From assembly GCA_949317995.1 (NCBI GenBank), contig OX439038.1, positions 58,920,813 through 58,984,812 on the forward strand: a DNA stretch of 64,000 nt. The letters are read 5' to 3'. This stretch comes from Acholoe squamosa. Taxonomy: Eukaryota; Annelida; Polychaeta; Phyllodocida; Polynoidae. Below are positions 11,430 to 23,226 of this stretch, one piece after another (the first letter of the stretch is position 1; each line of letters starts with the position of its first letter). Below the pieces are notes generated by a model. It was given only the letters and a program-made list of their open reading frames with translations. It had not been told where the DNA came from and made no database searches. The position numbers and the translations under genes were made by a program.

Positions 11430-11790
11430 CTGTGATCCAAACCACTACTAGTATCACTAAAACCGCAACCCATGTCCCTATCCAGACAAAGCCTCTTTTG
11501 ACTACACACCTTGCCCCCTGGGACTAAACCCCATATAGCACAGGGACACTCGTCAAGCCGCCTTGCCATACACCTCTCACAGGGATGCTAAAAGCATCTT
11601 GCCTCAAGTTGGCTTTGGGTGCAGGTGTAAGACCTGCTCAAGTCATAGACATGTCACGGCCAGTAAGCCTGGGGTCAATGTATCACTGAGGGATGGTCAG
11701 TGGAATTAGAATTATCCTGAGACACGTTACTCTGACCAAATGGTCAATGTAGAGAATGTTGCCTTACTCCAAAGTGTTAACTTGTAACTG
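11430..11790 (+). repeat. Dispersed repeat 'PHQ', copy 1
   Basis: Matches 16,400-17,200 in pieces: GAAAGACCACT.., TCCAGACAAAG.CTCTT, GCACTCGT-like stretches, AGCCGCCTTGCCATACA, CATAGACATGTCAC and GATGGTCAGTG. This copy is continuous, while copy 2 is split by an insertion. Coding frames are short and not conserved. Confidence 0.65.
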
Positions 11791-14700
11791 CAGGGATTCC
11801 AAAATGCCCTCTGTGAAAGCTTTCACTTCTGTACACTGCAGAAGCTGGTTTTCGTATGAACATTATCGCATGTATGGAGTCTGCTTAGAACTGAATTCGC
11901 TAGACCCGTGCTAACAACCAAAACGACCAGCTGGTTACCTGTTCTCATTTTTGTGCTCTCATCTGCAGTCGTATTGAATTCTACTTTGCCCCATACATCA
12001 ATATAGTCTCCTCTTACTATTTTCTAACTGGACATCACTCATTAACAACAGCAGCTATGCAAACGACTTTACTTGATCTTTTATCTTTAGCTAAAACCCA
12101 CATGTAAATTCTATGATTTACCCCCACTATAACATCTGCCTGCCCCTACTGCCATTCGTGTTGATTCTTTTCCCTTTGTCCCTTTGTACTTTTCCTGAGG
12201 TCCACTATCCCTGATCCACCTTTGTCTTTGGAGCAATCTGATGACATGTGCTATTTGAAACCCACAACGTGATGTGAATATGGATTTAATCCCAACTCAG
12301 TCCCCATAGCAAGAGATCGATCCTCCCAAAGTAAGGTTTAAGATCAGAAAAAGCAAAGCAATAGAAAAGTGCCTCCCATAGGATATATAAATTCTAGTAT
12401 CTCATTAGTCGACTGTCTATAAACCCAATGGAAATGTATTATGTAGTTTTGTAGTTGATGTTAAACGCAGGGATTTATTGCAGGACCAAAGGGAAACAAC
12501 CATGGCTATGTGTATTTGCTGAGCGGCATTCTGAATAATCCTACTTTGGTCACTTGATGAATCAACGTAGACGCTATTTCGTTAAACTTTTACAACCTTT
12601 ACACCTAATATCTCTCATCATGAATGTGTTTTGGTGAGTGGGGCGATGCAGTGTATTGTGTTTCTCTGAATGGTAACTGCCATGTTGGTGTCCTAGACTG
12701 CCTTTGGCAGCCTGTCCTTAACCATAGAGGGTGAGCCATTACTCCAGGGCAGGTATTTGGAGCTGTCAAGCCTGGTCTAGGTAGGACATGGAGCTGTAGG
12801 GAAATGCCATCATTCACATCTCCCCATTGCCTTATTCTGTAACCCATCGTTAACTCCATCCAGTGTACAGTCGAAACAGACACCCACTAGACAATGATTC
12901 TTAATGATGCCTTGCTATTCACAAGCAATTTGGAATGAGTCATAGTCTTCTAATGCTCGCTATGATTTCAATTTTGTTGTGCCAGAAATTACTACAACTA
13001 ACAAGAAACTAGACCTTCCAGCTGACAATCAATAAATCATTGCCCTGGGTACTGTAAACTTCAACCATAACATCCAACTTAATGAATTCATGCATGTCAG
13101 TATGTTAAATGGGTATCTAAGATTTGAGATTTGAGATCTTACATACACACGAACTCCCCAGTTTCTTTTTTCAGTTTTACCAATCCTGTGATTCGTCCCT
13201 GTCGACCTATATATCAATTCACCATAGGGAGTTTCAGTAAGCGTTTGATCTGAGGGTATCAGTCACCCCCAATAAGGATCAGATTGCACCATATGGCTTC
13301 TAGATATTGCACAATGTGGCCTCCTGGAACTATACCACTGTGGGTTGTTTGTATACACGTAGCCCTATGTAATGAAGTATAATGGTGTCTGAAGACATAA
13401 CAGGGGATGAAAGTGTACACTGTGGATTTACACATGTATACATGGGAGTAGATATCACCAAGGGCATCACCTGTTACACTTCAAGGAATGGATGACAAGC
13501 TTTCACGCTGATTTTACCTAACCTAGCCTGATAGATGAGTTTTAGACGATGTAAATTAAATGTCAAATGGGCTGCATATTAGAAAGTAATATCTTAGTTA
13601 TTTGGTTTTAATCCTACTAACAACATAATTTGATAAGGAATTTAACAACGAAAATAATAGTTTATGAGCAATCAGTCTGTGGATGGTCTTGATATCCAGG
13701 CAATGGATCCGTTCCATGACAGGTTGAAATCCTGGCACCAGGCCCACACAGCGAATAACAAATGATTGCTCTTGTTTTTGTAGATCACTAACACTTGAAA
13801 AGTTAAATCAACAGTGACGGCTCTCCTGTTAAATGCCAGGAATTATCAGCTTCAACTGCTTAATTTCATTGTCCTAGTCTGTGGCTGTGTTGCAGTTGAA
13901 TACTATAAGCCAGGTCCTGGGTTGTTACCATGGCAACAGTAATTTACATTTTGTTAAGCATCCATGATGGATAGATGCCGTATGTGACAGTGAATAAGCA
14001 TTCTGGATCACTTACTTTCTCTGTAAAACTTATTCATTTGGACTGGTCTATTCGCCTTACTTCCTCTGCCCATCTCACTGTCATTATCAAGTTCCACTCT
14101 TATTCCATTCTTCCCTCGGTTTGTCTTTTCTCCTGTTCCATGCTTCTGTATGCCATAATAGTACCATTTTAACACATATATCTAATTAATGTTAAACAGT
14201 ATGTGTATAGATCTTACATTGTCTCTTATGAAATCTTTTGTCTTTAGCCTTCTATTCTATATAATCGTTGCTCGGACAAGCTTTCAGGGCAATGGCAGTG
14301 CCCCCCACCCCCTCCCGGGAATTCTAACTTTTTAATACATTACTTTTTTTTCTTTTCCTGTTAAGACATGTCGTGATGTTCACCTTCCTGCCTTAAAATC
14401 TTTTGCTCCCAGGACTAAATTCCTGTCTTCCTTGTTTGTGATCTGTGGTTAAGGCCCAGGGTTGATTGACAGGTGGCAGCCGCCAGGGAAGTAACCAAAC
14501 TGCCCTTGTCAGCAGTTATATACAGCACTCCCACACTGACAGTCCGGCGTCCCGACCACTTCCGCTGCCATAATATTAGAGGAAGCCGCCTTGTTAGGAG
14601 CAGTAAGGGGAAATAGACAGTTGAAGGTAGTTGGTACTCTTGTTACACTGGTAGTGGATCTTGTGTGGCATATCTGAGATAAAATATAAAAGGCTAGACC

Positions 14701-16399
14701 TGATGAAGCCTATCACATGCATGAGTAAGGATATGCTGCTGCTATCTATATCTATACTTCTGCATGCCAACTGTTGTGTTGGCATGTTCAATGCCATGAA
14801 GTATTTTTTGGCCATATGCGAACAGTTCTTTTCTTTTTCTCTTGCAGCGAAAAAAAAACAGGCTTTTGGGGAGAGTAAAAAATAGAATGTTTCCTGAGCT
14901 GGGCAGTACTCAGGGGCCCAATTGGTTGGATGCCTCAATAATAACATGTACCTCCAGATCAGTATAGTGCATGGGTCTCGCTGCCTGCTCTATCAGTCAG
15001 GTTAGGTTCCTATCTAAAAAGCCATTTAAATGCCTTCCTTTGGGGCTCGTGGAGGTGAGCTCCACAGTGAGTTTCTCAAATTGTATACTGAACTAGTGGG
15101 ACAAAAAAAAACACACAAATAAATGTGCTGTGAGGGGCCAACCAATGAGTTAGAGCCCCACCACATACTGGTCTAATGAAAAGGTCACACCTGACTATGA
15201 AAGTAACTGAATACCCCTGAATACCCCTGTTAACTCCAGATGCCATGGTTTCCTTAGGCCAAAAGAAATTAATTGTTTGTGTCAGGTCACCCGACCCTAC
15301 CTATCAAAACAGGGCCGACCCTAGAAATTATTCTTTATTTTTGAAGAAATTATACATTTATTGTCAATTTTTTTTAGTCAATTTAGTTTTCCGTGAGTCG
15401 GCTGTGACTCGTTCAGTGTCTTTTTAACAGTTAAAATACAAAAAAAGACCTTCCCTACCTAATTTTTTTCAGCATGTTACCTGAAACAAACTATTAATGT
15501 TTTTGACCTTATGGTGATGGCAGGTGCCTCACAGTTTGCCCTCCCTTGTTGATTAAGATCTAATAACCTGTTTGACACAGGCTTATCCTTTTTAAATAGT
15601 TAATCATCTGTTCCATTCACACAAGGTCTTTTTCGTTTTAACAAAAGCCCATTATATATCTACATGAGCCCCATTTAATGACCATTACAATGAACAAATG
15701 TCCAACGCAGACACAGCTAAAACATGTTTTACATAGCCTTGTCCAGGCCCCTCGGTTTTCCCACCATGGAGATCTTCAGACTAACAATAATAAGCTAGCA
15801 GGGAGAAATGCATGTCAACTGATTTGTTCAACATTCTGCCTGAAAGTTCTTGATGGATTAAAAAAAGTATTATCGTTTTCGTTTCTTGATGGTCAATATT
15901 AAGGACAGCATATTGATTCACCTTTTAATCATCAAGATGAAGCAACCACACAATCCACTTTTCACTTCTATCATGATAGATATAATTGCATGTTTTTTAA
16001 AGGTTGTTTTCTATCCTTTTACATGGCCGTGTAAGACAGTGACCTGGGTGATATTTCTACAAGCTGCAGATCCTTGCGATTAATAAGATAAACATTGAAA
16101 ATGATAAACTACAAATGTTCCTTACCCAATATACCAAAGTATAAAGGACAGACCCAAGTAATCATCACACTATTTAATCACCCAACATTTAGGTCCTAGG
16201 ACCACATTGGTGTCATTACCTGGCTCTAGGTAAACAGTTTATGTATCCCCGAGCAGCTCACGGGCCCCAACTTAATACCGGCCAATATCACAGTTTCTGT
16301 AGATTCCGCAGACCTTTCTCCAGAAAATAATTGGCCTATGCTGAATATCAGCACTATATACTAGGTTAATGTTACTTGCCTCAACAATGAGAAAAGCAA
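11791..16399. other. No recognisable gene
   Basis: About 4.6 kb of unique-looking, mixed-composition sequence. Only short open frames, none with recognisable similarity. No RNA gene or TIR element identified. Confidence 0.5.
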
Positions 16400-17200
16400 G
16401 TGGACTACACATAACTACCAGTGCTACTTTCACTGCAGCCTACATCATTGTCCAGACAAAGACCCTTCTGGTCTTTCCACCACTCCCCCAAGGTCCATAT
16501 AACTCAGGAGCACTCGTTAAAGTGGCATGTTTTTTCAGCAGACTAGAGAAGACAAGACTACTGCACACATGTCTGCTCAAAATGTGCCATTTATACAGGC
16601 TCGAGACAAATGTCTGCAGTTGTCTCCACTTGTCTGCAGATACCAAACATATTTAAAAAATTCTGTCTGCTATCTGCTCAAACCTGGCCTTGTCTGCTCA
16701 AAATGTGTCATGTATCAGGGGCAGCAGACTTGTTCTGACTAGTCTGCAGTAAACTGACCAATAAGGACAGTCCATGGAGTCATGTGACAAGTAGATATCA
16801 TGAGACTTCTGACCCATTTACTTTAGTTTTGAAAACTTCCACCAGGATCTTACTCAAGACATTAGCAGACAAGTCTGTAATAGGTGCATTGTATCAGGTC
16901 CAGCGGACTCCTCCACACAACCCACAACACAAGCAGACATTTATCTGCTGATGTTTTGTGTGGTCTAGTCTGCTCAAATCTGCACCGTGTATACTGGGCT
17001 TAGCCGTCTTGCCATACAATTCCCCTAGGCAGGCTGAGAGCATCCTGCTTTTAGAGCTGCTCCAACTTTGAAACTCGCTGTGAGAGTGGCATAGACTATA
17101 GACGTGTCACATTGTCAATGACTCACCAAGCAGTGGTCAGTGTAATCCCCACCTAATGCTCAATATATTGAAAGTGAATTGCTCCCAAAGTGGCCACTGG
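16400..17200 (+). repeat. Dispersed repeat 'PHQ', copy 2, interrupted
   Basis: The two ends (about 16,400-16,520 and 16,995-17,200) correspond to adjacent parts of the copy at 11,430-11,790. Between them lies about 460 bp with no counterpart in copy 1. This insert is rich in GTCTGCTCAAAATGTGCC-like motifs on both strands and looks like a nested element. The exact junctions are uncertain. Confidence 0.6.
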
Positions 17201-17539
17201 ACGATGAAGTGACTTCCAGGTTGCTTATCAATGGCATTGGTTTCTCTACTTTCTTATCTGACTTGTTGACGAGTCAAGTCAGAATTTTTTAAGGGTTTGA
17301 AAATAATTTTATTGACAAATCAGAGGTTACATACTTGTGGTATAATTATGCCAATAAATGGGGTGATACCTTACTTTTCCTTTGTTTCAATCAATTCTGG
17401 TACACATTCTTATGATGAACTAGATGAAGATACAAAATGAGATGAACGCTATACAATTAAATATTACATACATACATATTATACAACAGAAAATCAAGAA
17501 GAATGTCTACTATACTCTATAAATCACTATTATTATTAG

Positions 17540-17718
17540 GGGAGTGGGGTGCGTCTTATACGCACATCCCCCCTTGCTGAGTTGGGGGGGCATCTTCTAA
17601 GAGGGGTTTTCAAGAATCAGTTCATGAGGTGTGGGTGCGTCTTTTCTGTGAACCAGCCTTCCCTGAGTTAGGGGTGCGTCTATTACGCGGGCCACGTCTT
17701 CTACGCGAGAGATTACGG
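17540..17718 (-). mobile_element. Partial copy of the CCGTAATCTC TIR element
   Basis: The right end reads, reverse complemented, TACCGTAATCTCTCGCGTAG, nearly the TIR of the complete element at 44,983-45,224. Internal GGTGCGTCTTATACGC-type units also match it. The left TIR is missing. A TA follows the right end (17719-17720), as for Tc1/mariner-type targets. Confidence 0.75.
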
Positions 17719-17756
17719 TATATAGTATATGGCCCTAGACCCCTAAATTTGACACA

Positions 17757-17890
17757 GTGACATGGCCATTTCTTAAAATCGACATGGTGACATGGCCATT
17801 TCTTAAAATCGACATGTGACATGGCCATGCTAGTGACATGTGACAGGGCCATTTCTTAAAACCGACATGTGACATGGGGCTTAGTGACAT
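17757..17890. repeat. Tandem repeat, unit about 30 bp
   Basis: Three to four diverged copies of a unit built from GTGACATGGCCATTTC and TTAAAATCGACATG. No spacer/repeat alternation, so it is not CRISPR-like. Confidence 0.9.
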
Positions 17891-18396
17891 AAAAAAATAG
17901 GGCACAGAGAAGGCCTTAGCAATCCTCAGAAGGCTTCAGAAAACACCCTTTGGGATCACAAATCTTAAAAATTTTCCTGGGGGATCCCAGACCCCCTTTA
18001 TTCCTTGCCTCCTGTCTTTGTTCCAAAAACAATATTTCCGATGTGTCACAATGTGTGGACATTGCATTTATGATTATTGCACATTTCAAAGTTAAGCCAC
18101 CCCAACTCAGTCCTTGGAATTTTTTTTGTATTCTAAAATGTATTAATGGTTATAATCCAAAGGTGGGTTCTCAAATTTTTTAGAGGGGCAAACAAATGAG
18201 TTATGATTAAACCCGTTTTTTTATGTGTAGGCCTAAGATTATAAGGGAAATACCTGCCTCTATAATAGCAAATGAACTACGAATTATTTCAGAATCATTT
18301 ATACTCAATACAAAGACTACCCAAAAAGGTCATCATGAAAATAGGGTCCATAGTCTGAACAAAAGAGTATCCATGAACATCACCAAGCCCTTGTAA
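17891..18396. other. No recognisable gene
   Basis: Unassigned sequence. Confidence 0.5.
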
Positions 18397-18440
18397 GGGA
18401 GTGGTCATTATTTATCAACGAGGGGGGGTGGTTTGCTTGA
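18397..18440 (+). mobile_element. Orphan terminal repeat of the TWA-duplicating MITE family
   Basis: TAA followed by GGGAGTGGTCATTATTTATCA, then a G-rich stretch. This matches the left end of the element at 44,650-44,833. I could not find the matching right end downstream, so this is a truncated copy. Confidence 0.7.
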
Positions 18441-19362
18441 AGATTGATTGAAAATTTTATTTGGCAAAAAATCATACAGATATGGAAGCTCCTCTTGTCA
18501 GCCAAAATAGATAAGTATTATAATTATTCAATATATATCTTACTTTTTTACCACTAAGCTTATCCTGAGCTCTGCCTACAAGCCTACAACCCCCCCCCCC
18601 CCTACCTTTACTCAATTATAAGCAGAGACTGCTCATTAGTGACACAACGTGAGAAAACGTAACCTTACAGGGATTAGTGTCATTTTTGGCCACTAGGTGG
18701 CCCATAAGTGCAAAACATGTTGTATCCTGCTATATTATCAGGGGATGTTATTCCACTTCTCCTCGTCAGATTTTGATAAGCAACATACCAAAATGATCCC
18801 CAAGACCTTCTCATTCCAATCCAAATAGATTTGGTTTAATGGGTCCATCTGTGTCATCTTGAGCAACTTCTCTGGAGTCAGTTACTAGATATCTCTAAAT
18901 CAGAAAAGGTCCCGTTTCCAGCCAATCAACCTACACAGGTACTGTCAGGGATAGGTATCATGTTTGTGGTGTAAAAGACACCTATGCCCATCATTTTGAG
19001 TCCATTGTTGTTAGAATTTGTCCCAAAGACCTGCTCAAAATTTCTGAGAAATTACAAGGAAAATGCCAACATATTTTGCTTGTTTTTGCCACCTAGATTC
19101 TGTAAATAGCACTAAATCCCCATAATATTACCTTTTCCTGTGCTCTGTCACATTAGTGAACAATAACAAACCTTGTCTCCCCCAGTGGGACCCATGGATT
19201 ACCCCATGTGACAACACTGGAGTATACAAACAATCTTGTTCCTAATCACCATCTCACTAGAGGTATTGCAACATACCAGATCCAACTGGATCCAACTGGA
19301 TCACACCAGATCACACCATTTGCAACCTGTGGAGCCTCTCACTGCCAGGTATTGCAACATCC
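18441..19362. other. No recognisable gene
   Basis: Unassigned apart from a C run at about 18,591-18,602 and short internal repeats of TCCAACTGGA/ATCACACCAG near 19,280-19,320. Confidence 0.5.
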
Positions 19363-19367
19363 ATATT

Positions 19368-19528
19368 CATGGGCGTGGAAAGCAGGGGGGACAGGGGGGA
19401 TGTGTCCCCCCCCCCCACTTTTGGCCAACTCCTCAAAAGGTCAAAACTAAAAGGTCAAGCTAAGGGAGGCCAAAAATTGCAAAAAAAACCTGGTCCCACC
19501 CACTCTGAAACTGCTTCCCACGCCCCTG
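19368..19528 (+). mobile_element. 161-bp MITE with 5-bp target duplication, copy 1
   Basis: TIRs CATGGGCGTGGAAAGCAG and, inverted from the right end, CAGGGGCGTGGGAAGCAG (16 of 18 match). The flanking duplication is ATATT at 19,363-19,367 and 19,529-19,533. The interior includes GGCCAACTCCTCAAAAGGTC and a C run. The CAGGGGCGT-type end with a 5-bp duplication suggests a hAT-related group with short duplications; that assignment is inference. No coding capacity. Confidence 0.92.
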
Positions 19529-19925
19529 ATATTGCAACACACAGTGAGCAGGTTTCATCATGCTGTGAGCTACTCAGCTGGGTACATTACAGACCACAGG
19601 AGCAGCTCACATCAGAACTCTCTAGCTCTCTCTCGGCTCTCTCTTCTGCTCACACTTATAATCTACATCACCTTATACCAGGGTATAGGCTCTGCTCAGA
19701 CCCCAGTACTGTGGGCTGGATAGGTTTGGTGACTGATCATCTTGTAACACCTATGATCACTCTGTACTACCAAACCGGAATAAAACTGAATCATCAACTG
19801 AACTTCTCTGGCCTCAGTGGTTATCAATTCACCCATATGTAACGGTTCTTTGACAATGGTAACAGGAATAGAGTATGGATGTATAATGCCCCCTAGTGTG
19901 TATGGAAGGTGGAAACGTCAGGCCA

Positions 19926-19996
19926 GGGGATGTAGCTCAGTGGTAGAGCACTCGCTTGCAAGTTGAGAGACCCGGGTTCGAGTCCCTGTGTTCCCA
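19926..19996 (+). tRNA. tRNA-Cys(GCA)-like sequence, possible SINE head or tRNA pseudogene
   Basis: It folds as a 71-nt tRNA: the acceptor GGGGAUG pairs with UGUUCCC using wobbles, box A is TAGCTCAGTGG, box B is GGTTCGAGTCC, and the anticodon loop UUGCAAG gives GCA. The anticodon stem has one non-pair and one wobble, and several acceptor pairs are G-U, which argues against a typical functional gene. It sits inside a 12-bp inverted repeat (19,908-19,919 and 19,997-20,008, one mismatch). The pol III boxes look intact, so transcription is possible. No T run follows directly. Confidence 0.6.
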
Positions 19997-20008
19997 GACG
20001 TTTTCACC

Positions 20009-20640
20009 AACCTCTACATTTTTATATTAAAAGCATGATGCATATGGCAGGTCAATGGTCCTTTATCCTCATGATAGGCCTAAATCAATGGAGTCTTTGC
20101 GAAAAGTTTTCCAACCTGCCGGACATTCGGTCCTGCAGATTTCAAATTCTACAGGCCCGGTTCAATCTTTGCAGGACCAAAACATAATGAGAACTCCAGG
20201 ACATCGGGGGGGGGGAATGAATATCATAAAGCTAGAATATACATTCTATTTCTATCATAAAATCCATTAGGATTCATAAAATTCCAAGAAAGAAATCATA
20301 AAATGTTAATGCTTATTATTTTACACTGTAAAACTCTTCATAATGGTCAGATTTGAATGCCGTAAAAAATGGCATGTAGCCCAAGGTCTGGTGAACACAG
20401 CCAGACATTTGGCCCGGCAGTCTGACAATTTCTGTCGGCCTGGGAGTCATTCAGTCGGCTACAGCAAAGGCTGTCAATGCAGTGCTGGTGAGCCATAATT
20501 GTACTTGCCAGTCCTGCATTGGTGCTTCATGCTGACCCTTTGTATAGATGAGCAAGTTGCATTAATACAAAGATGAGTAAATATGTCAGGGTTACAGTCA
20601 TCTGACCATGCATTATGATGGCCAGTGGGCATAATGTAGT
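20009..20640. other. No recognisable gene
   Basis: Unassigned, apart from a diverged hairpin-family segment at about 20,478-20,540 (AATGCAGTGCTGG.. and CTGCATTGGTGCTTCATGC). Confidence 0.5.
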
Positions 20641-20660
20641 ACTGCCCTATGCGGCCCTTA

Positions 20661-22748
20661 GATAAGCAATACAGGCCACATCATCTAAGTAGTCACTGTC
20701 TTTCCATGGGGATGGCAATACGATATAATCTGTTTGACACCGGTATATCTTCCTAACAGTCGTTAAGGGATACATAAATGAAGCATTGCGACAAGAACAC
20801 ATTGTAATGAATTCAATGTTCCACCCTACACTCATGAATACCGGAGTAGGTTTTATCATCATGTATGGTGGTATGATGCTTTCATCTTCATCTGGTTCTC
20901 TGTTTTAGTGGGGCAAAAAGGATGATTTGTAATCCTCACTACACAGGTCATTTAGAAATAATCAATGTGGCTGTTTTTGGTTGCAGCATCGTCCATACTG
21001 TCCCTAGTATTGTTATTACTCAGCAAAATGTCGAAACGTTCCACAGCACACCCAGACCGCTTCACCATTATTAACAATGTTAATCCCTGCATTTCTCTAA
21101 AGATTAAATTTTTTCTCACATGCCAACGCAGTCGTTTTTCTCGCCAACCTTAGCCTGAAACACAATCTTAAGTTTCACACTTTGTTTGTCATCTGCATCT
21201 AAAGCAGCTGTGGTCTAACAAAAAAAGGAAAGATCAGGAAACCTTTGAGAACAGATGGTCGTGAAGAGAATCAGTTTGCTTCGGTCAATTGGTTCCACTC
21301 GGACTTTGTTTGTTCTTTCTATAAATAAATGCGTCGCAATCCATGTTTGGCTCAGGGTCCGCCCTGAGTCATAACCACCAGGTTTTGGCGGTGATTTAAA
21401 AAGTTTCAATCATAGATTTTAAAATCAAATTGATGCATCATAAACAAAACATCCCATGAGAAGACGAGAATCACAGGTTCCCAACGACCCCCAACACATC
21501 CACAGACAATCCCCCCCTCCCCCATGCATTGTTCAGGGTCTAGATTTCGCTCTACTACCACCTTATTTGTTTTTCGGCCAACTGGTGAAAAAATGATAGA
21601 CTTGCGGCAGGAATGGATCGAAAAAGGGTGTTTTTTTTTAGGGGGGGGGCAGGGGGGCTAGACCCATACATCAGTCCAGGGACTGGCAAAAAAAATGGCT
21701 GGACTGGCCTTTGAAATGGCAAAACCCTTCTCCCTTAAAAATAGGAGTTTTAACATTGTGTGACCTATAATTTTGGGGTAGCTTGCGATGACAAACATTT
21801 TGCAATACTCAGATGTCACTTTTAACTAGTATTGAAAAAAGTTAGATACTAGAATGCAGCCCTGAAGGGACTTACACAAATTTTTAAAGCTATCACATTA
21901 CCTTAGTGATACTGTAGGCCTATATAACGATCTTTTAAGGACAAATAAGTATTTCCCGACCAAATACCACACTGGTCCTCTATCTGAACTGAATAATATA
22001 ACAATATTTGGAGTCTAATACACCAGATTTGCGATACTATAGGCCTAAATGACTATCTTTTAAGGGCAAATAGCTAGTTCCCAAGCAAATTTATCTGCAA
22101 TTATGTAGCATATTCCAACATATATTCATTTTGTTCAATGCTTCAACTCATATGTGCCAAACCCTGAGCCATATGTGATGTATATCACACATTAAATCTT
22201 ATTTCTCAGTCTGATTCACACTTTATTAGACAGAAGAAACCATGGTAATTTAAACATTACTTTAATAACGTGGCCACAAGGGATTATGAATTATTTGATA
22301 AAAGATAAATAGACAGTTTGGGTGTTGTGTTCAGTCTCTCTGGCACACCAGAAAGAAAAAGCCAAACACATTTTGCAGAATCCAATACAATCCTGTTAGC
22401 ACTCCATCTGTGGAGGCGTTAAGGCTTGTCATAAAATCCCTATCATCTCCTGGTGTATAAAACAATGTGATGTGTTGGGTTCGCATGGATAATGTTTGAC
22501 ACGATTCCAGTTCCTTTTTAGGGGAATTGACGCAAAAGGACTTGAAGGAAATATTGATGTTTTGAGGGTACAGAAAGCCTTTCAAGAAACATATTGATGT
22601 TTTCAAGAGGGAAATCAGTTAATTATAATGGCATTCAAGAATGCATATTGACCCCTACTTTAAATAGTATACCTGTCCTTGAAAATAAATACTCGATGAC
22701 TTTCTTTTAATGCAGAGTTCCGCTCTAAATATTCAAATTATTATTTAC
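20661..22748. other. No recognisable gene
   Basis: Unassigned. Contains a G run at about 21,641-21,656 and a short palindromic stretch GGCTCAGGGTCCGCCCTGAG at about 21,350 that recurs in similar form near 38,048. Confidence 0.5.
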
Positions 22749-23218
22749 TAGGAGTGTCATTGACATCCAATTTATATCGATGTTGATTATCATCATTTTG
22801 GTCTCGATATTTCGATTATTGCTTTATAGACCATAATAACCATGATTGGAGTTTTCTAACAGTGAAAGAATTTTTGAGATACTCCAAATAGAAGCCAAAT
22901 TAGAGCAATTTGTATATACTCTTCATAATTGAGCTCTTTCTCTAAAATCTACTGTTTTGAAAAGTTACTGTATTCTGTGAGGGGATTCAAATAGTGTGAA
23001 ACACATACAAAGTATATATTTTTTATATTACAATACATTTTTCATCATAACTTCTGTTCTAATAGGACTTTTTACAAAATTCGTTCAAATTTGGAAAGCC
23101 CAAAGCCTTGGTAATCAAGGGACAAAATATTGTATCTATATTATCATTTTATCGATGCGATAATCACGATCTTGTAAATGATGATGTATCGATTTGGTAG
23201 GTATCGATGACACTCCTA
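22749..23218. mobile_element. 470-bp non-autonomous hAT element with perfect 8-bp duplication
   Basis: Ends TAGGAGTGTCATTGA and, inverted from the right, TAGGAGTGTCATCGA. TTATTTAC is duplicated exactly on both sides (22,741-22,748 and 23,219-23,226). Subterminal ATCGAT/TATCGAT motifs occur on both sides. The 8-bp duplication and the TAGGAGTG-type end are hallmarks of hAT elements. No transposase ORF remains. The perfect duplication argues for a fairly recent insertion. Confidence 0.9.
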
Positions 23219-23226
23219 TTATTTAC

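Noticed and set aside
17757..17890. CRISPR-like array
   Set aside because: The 30-bp units are contiguous and diverged, with no unique spacers, and the context is eukaryotic.
19369..19842. 157-codon plus-strand frame
   Set aside because: Begins inside the MITE at 19,368 and runs into unassigned sequence; the MITE part recurs at 35.4 kb as a similar spurious frame.
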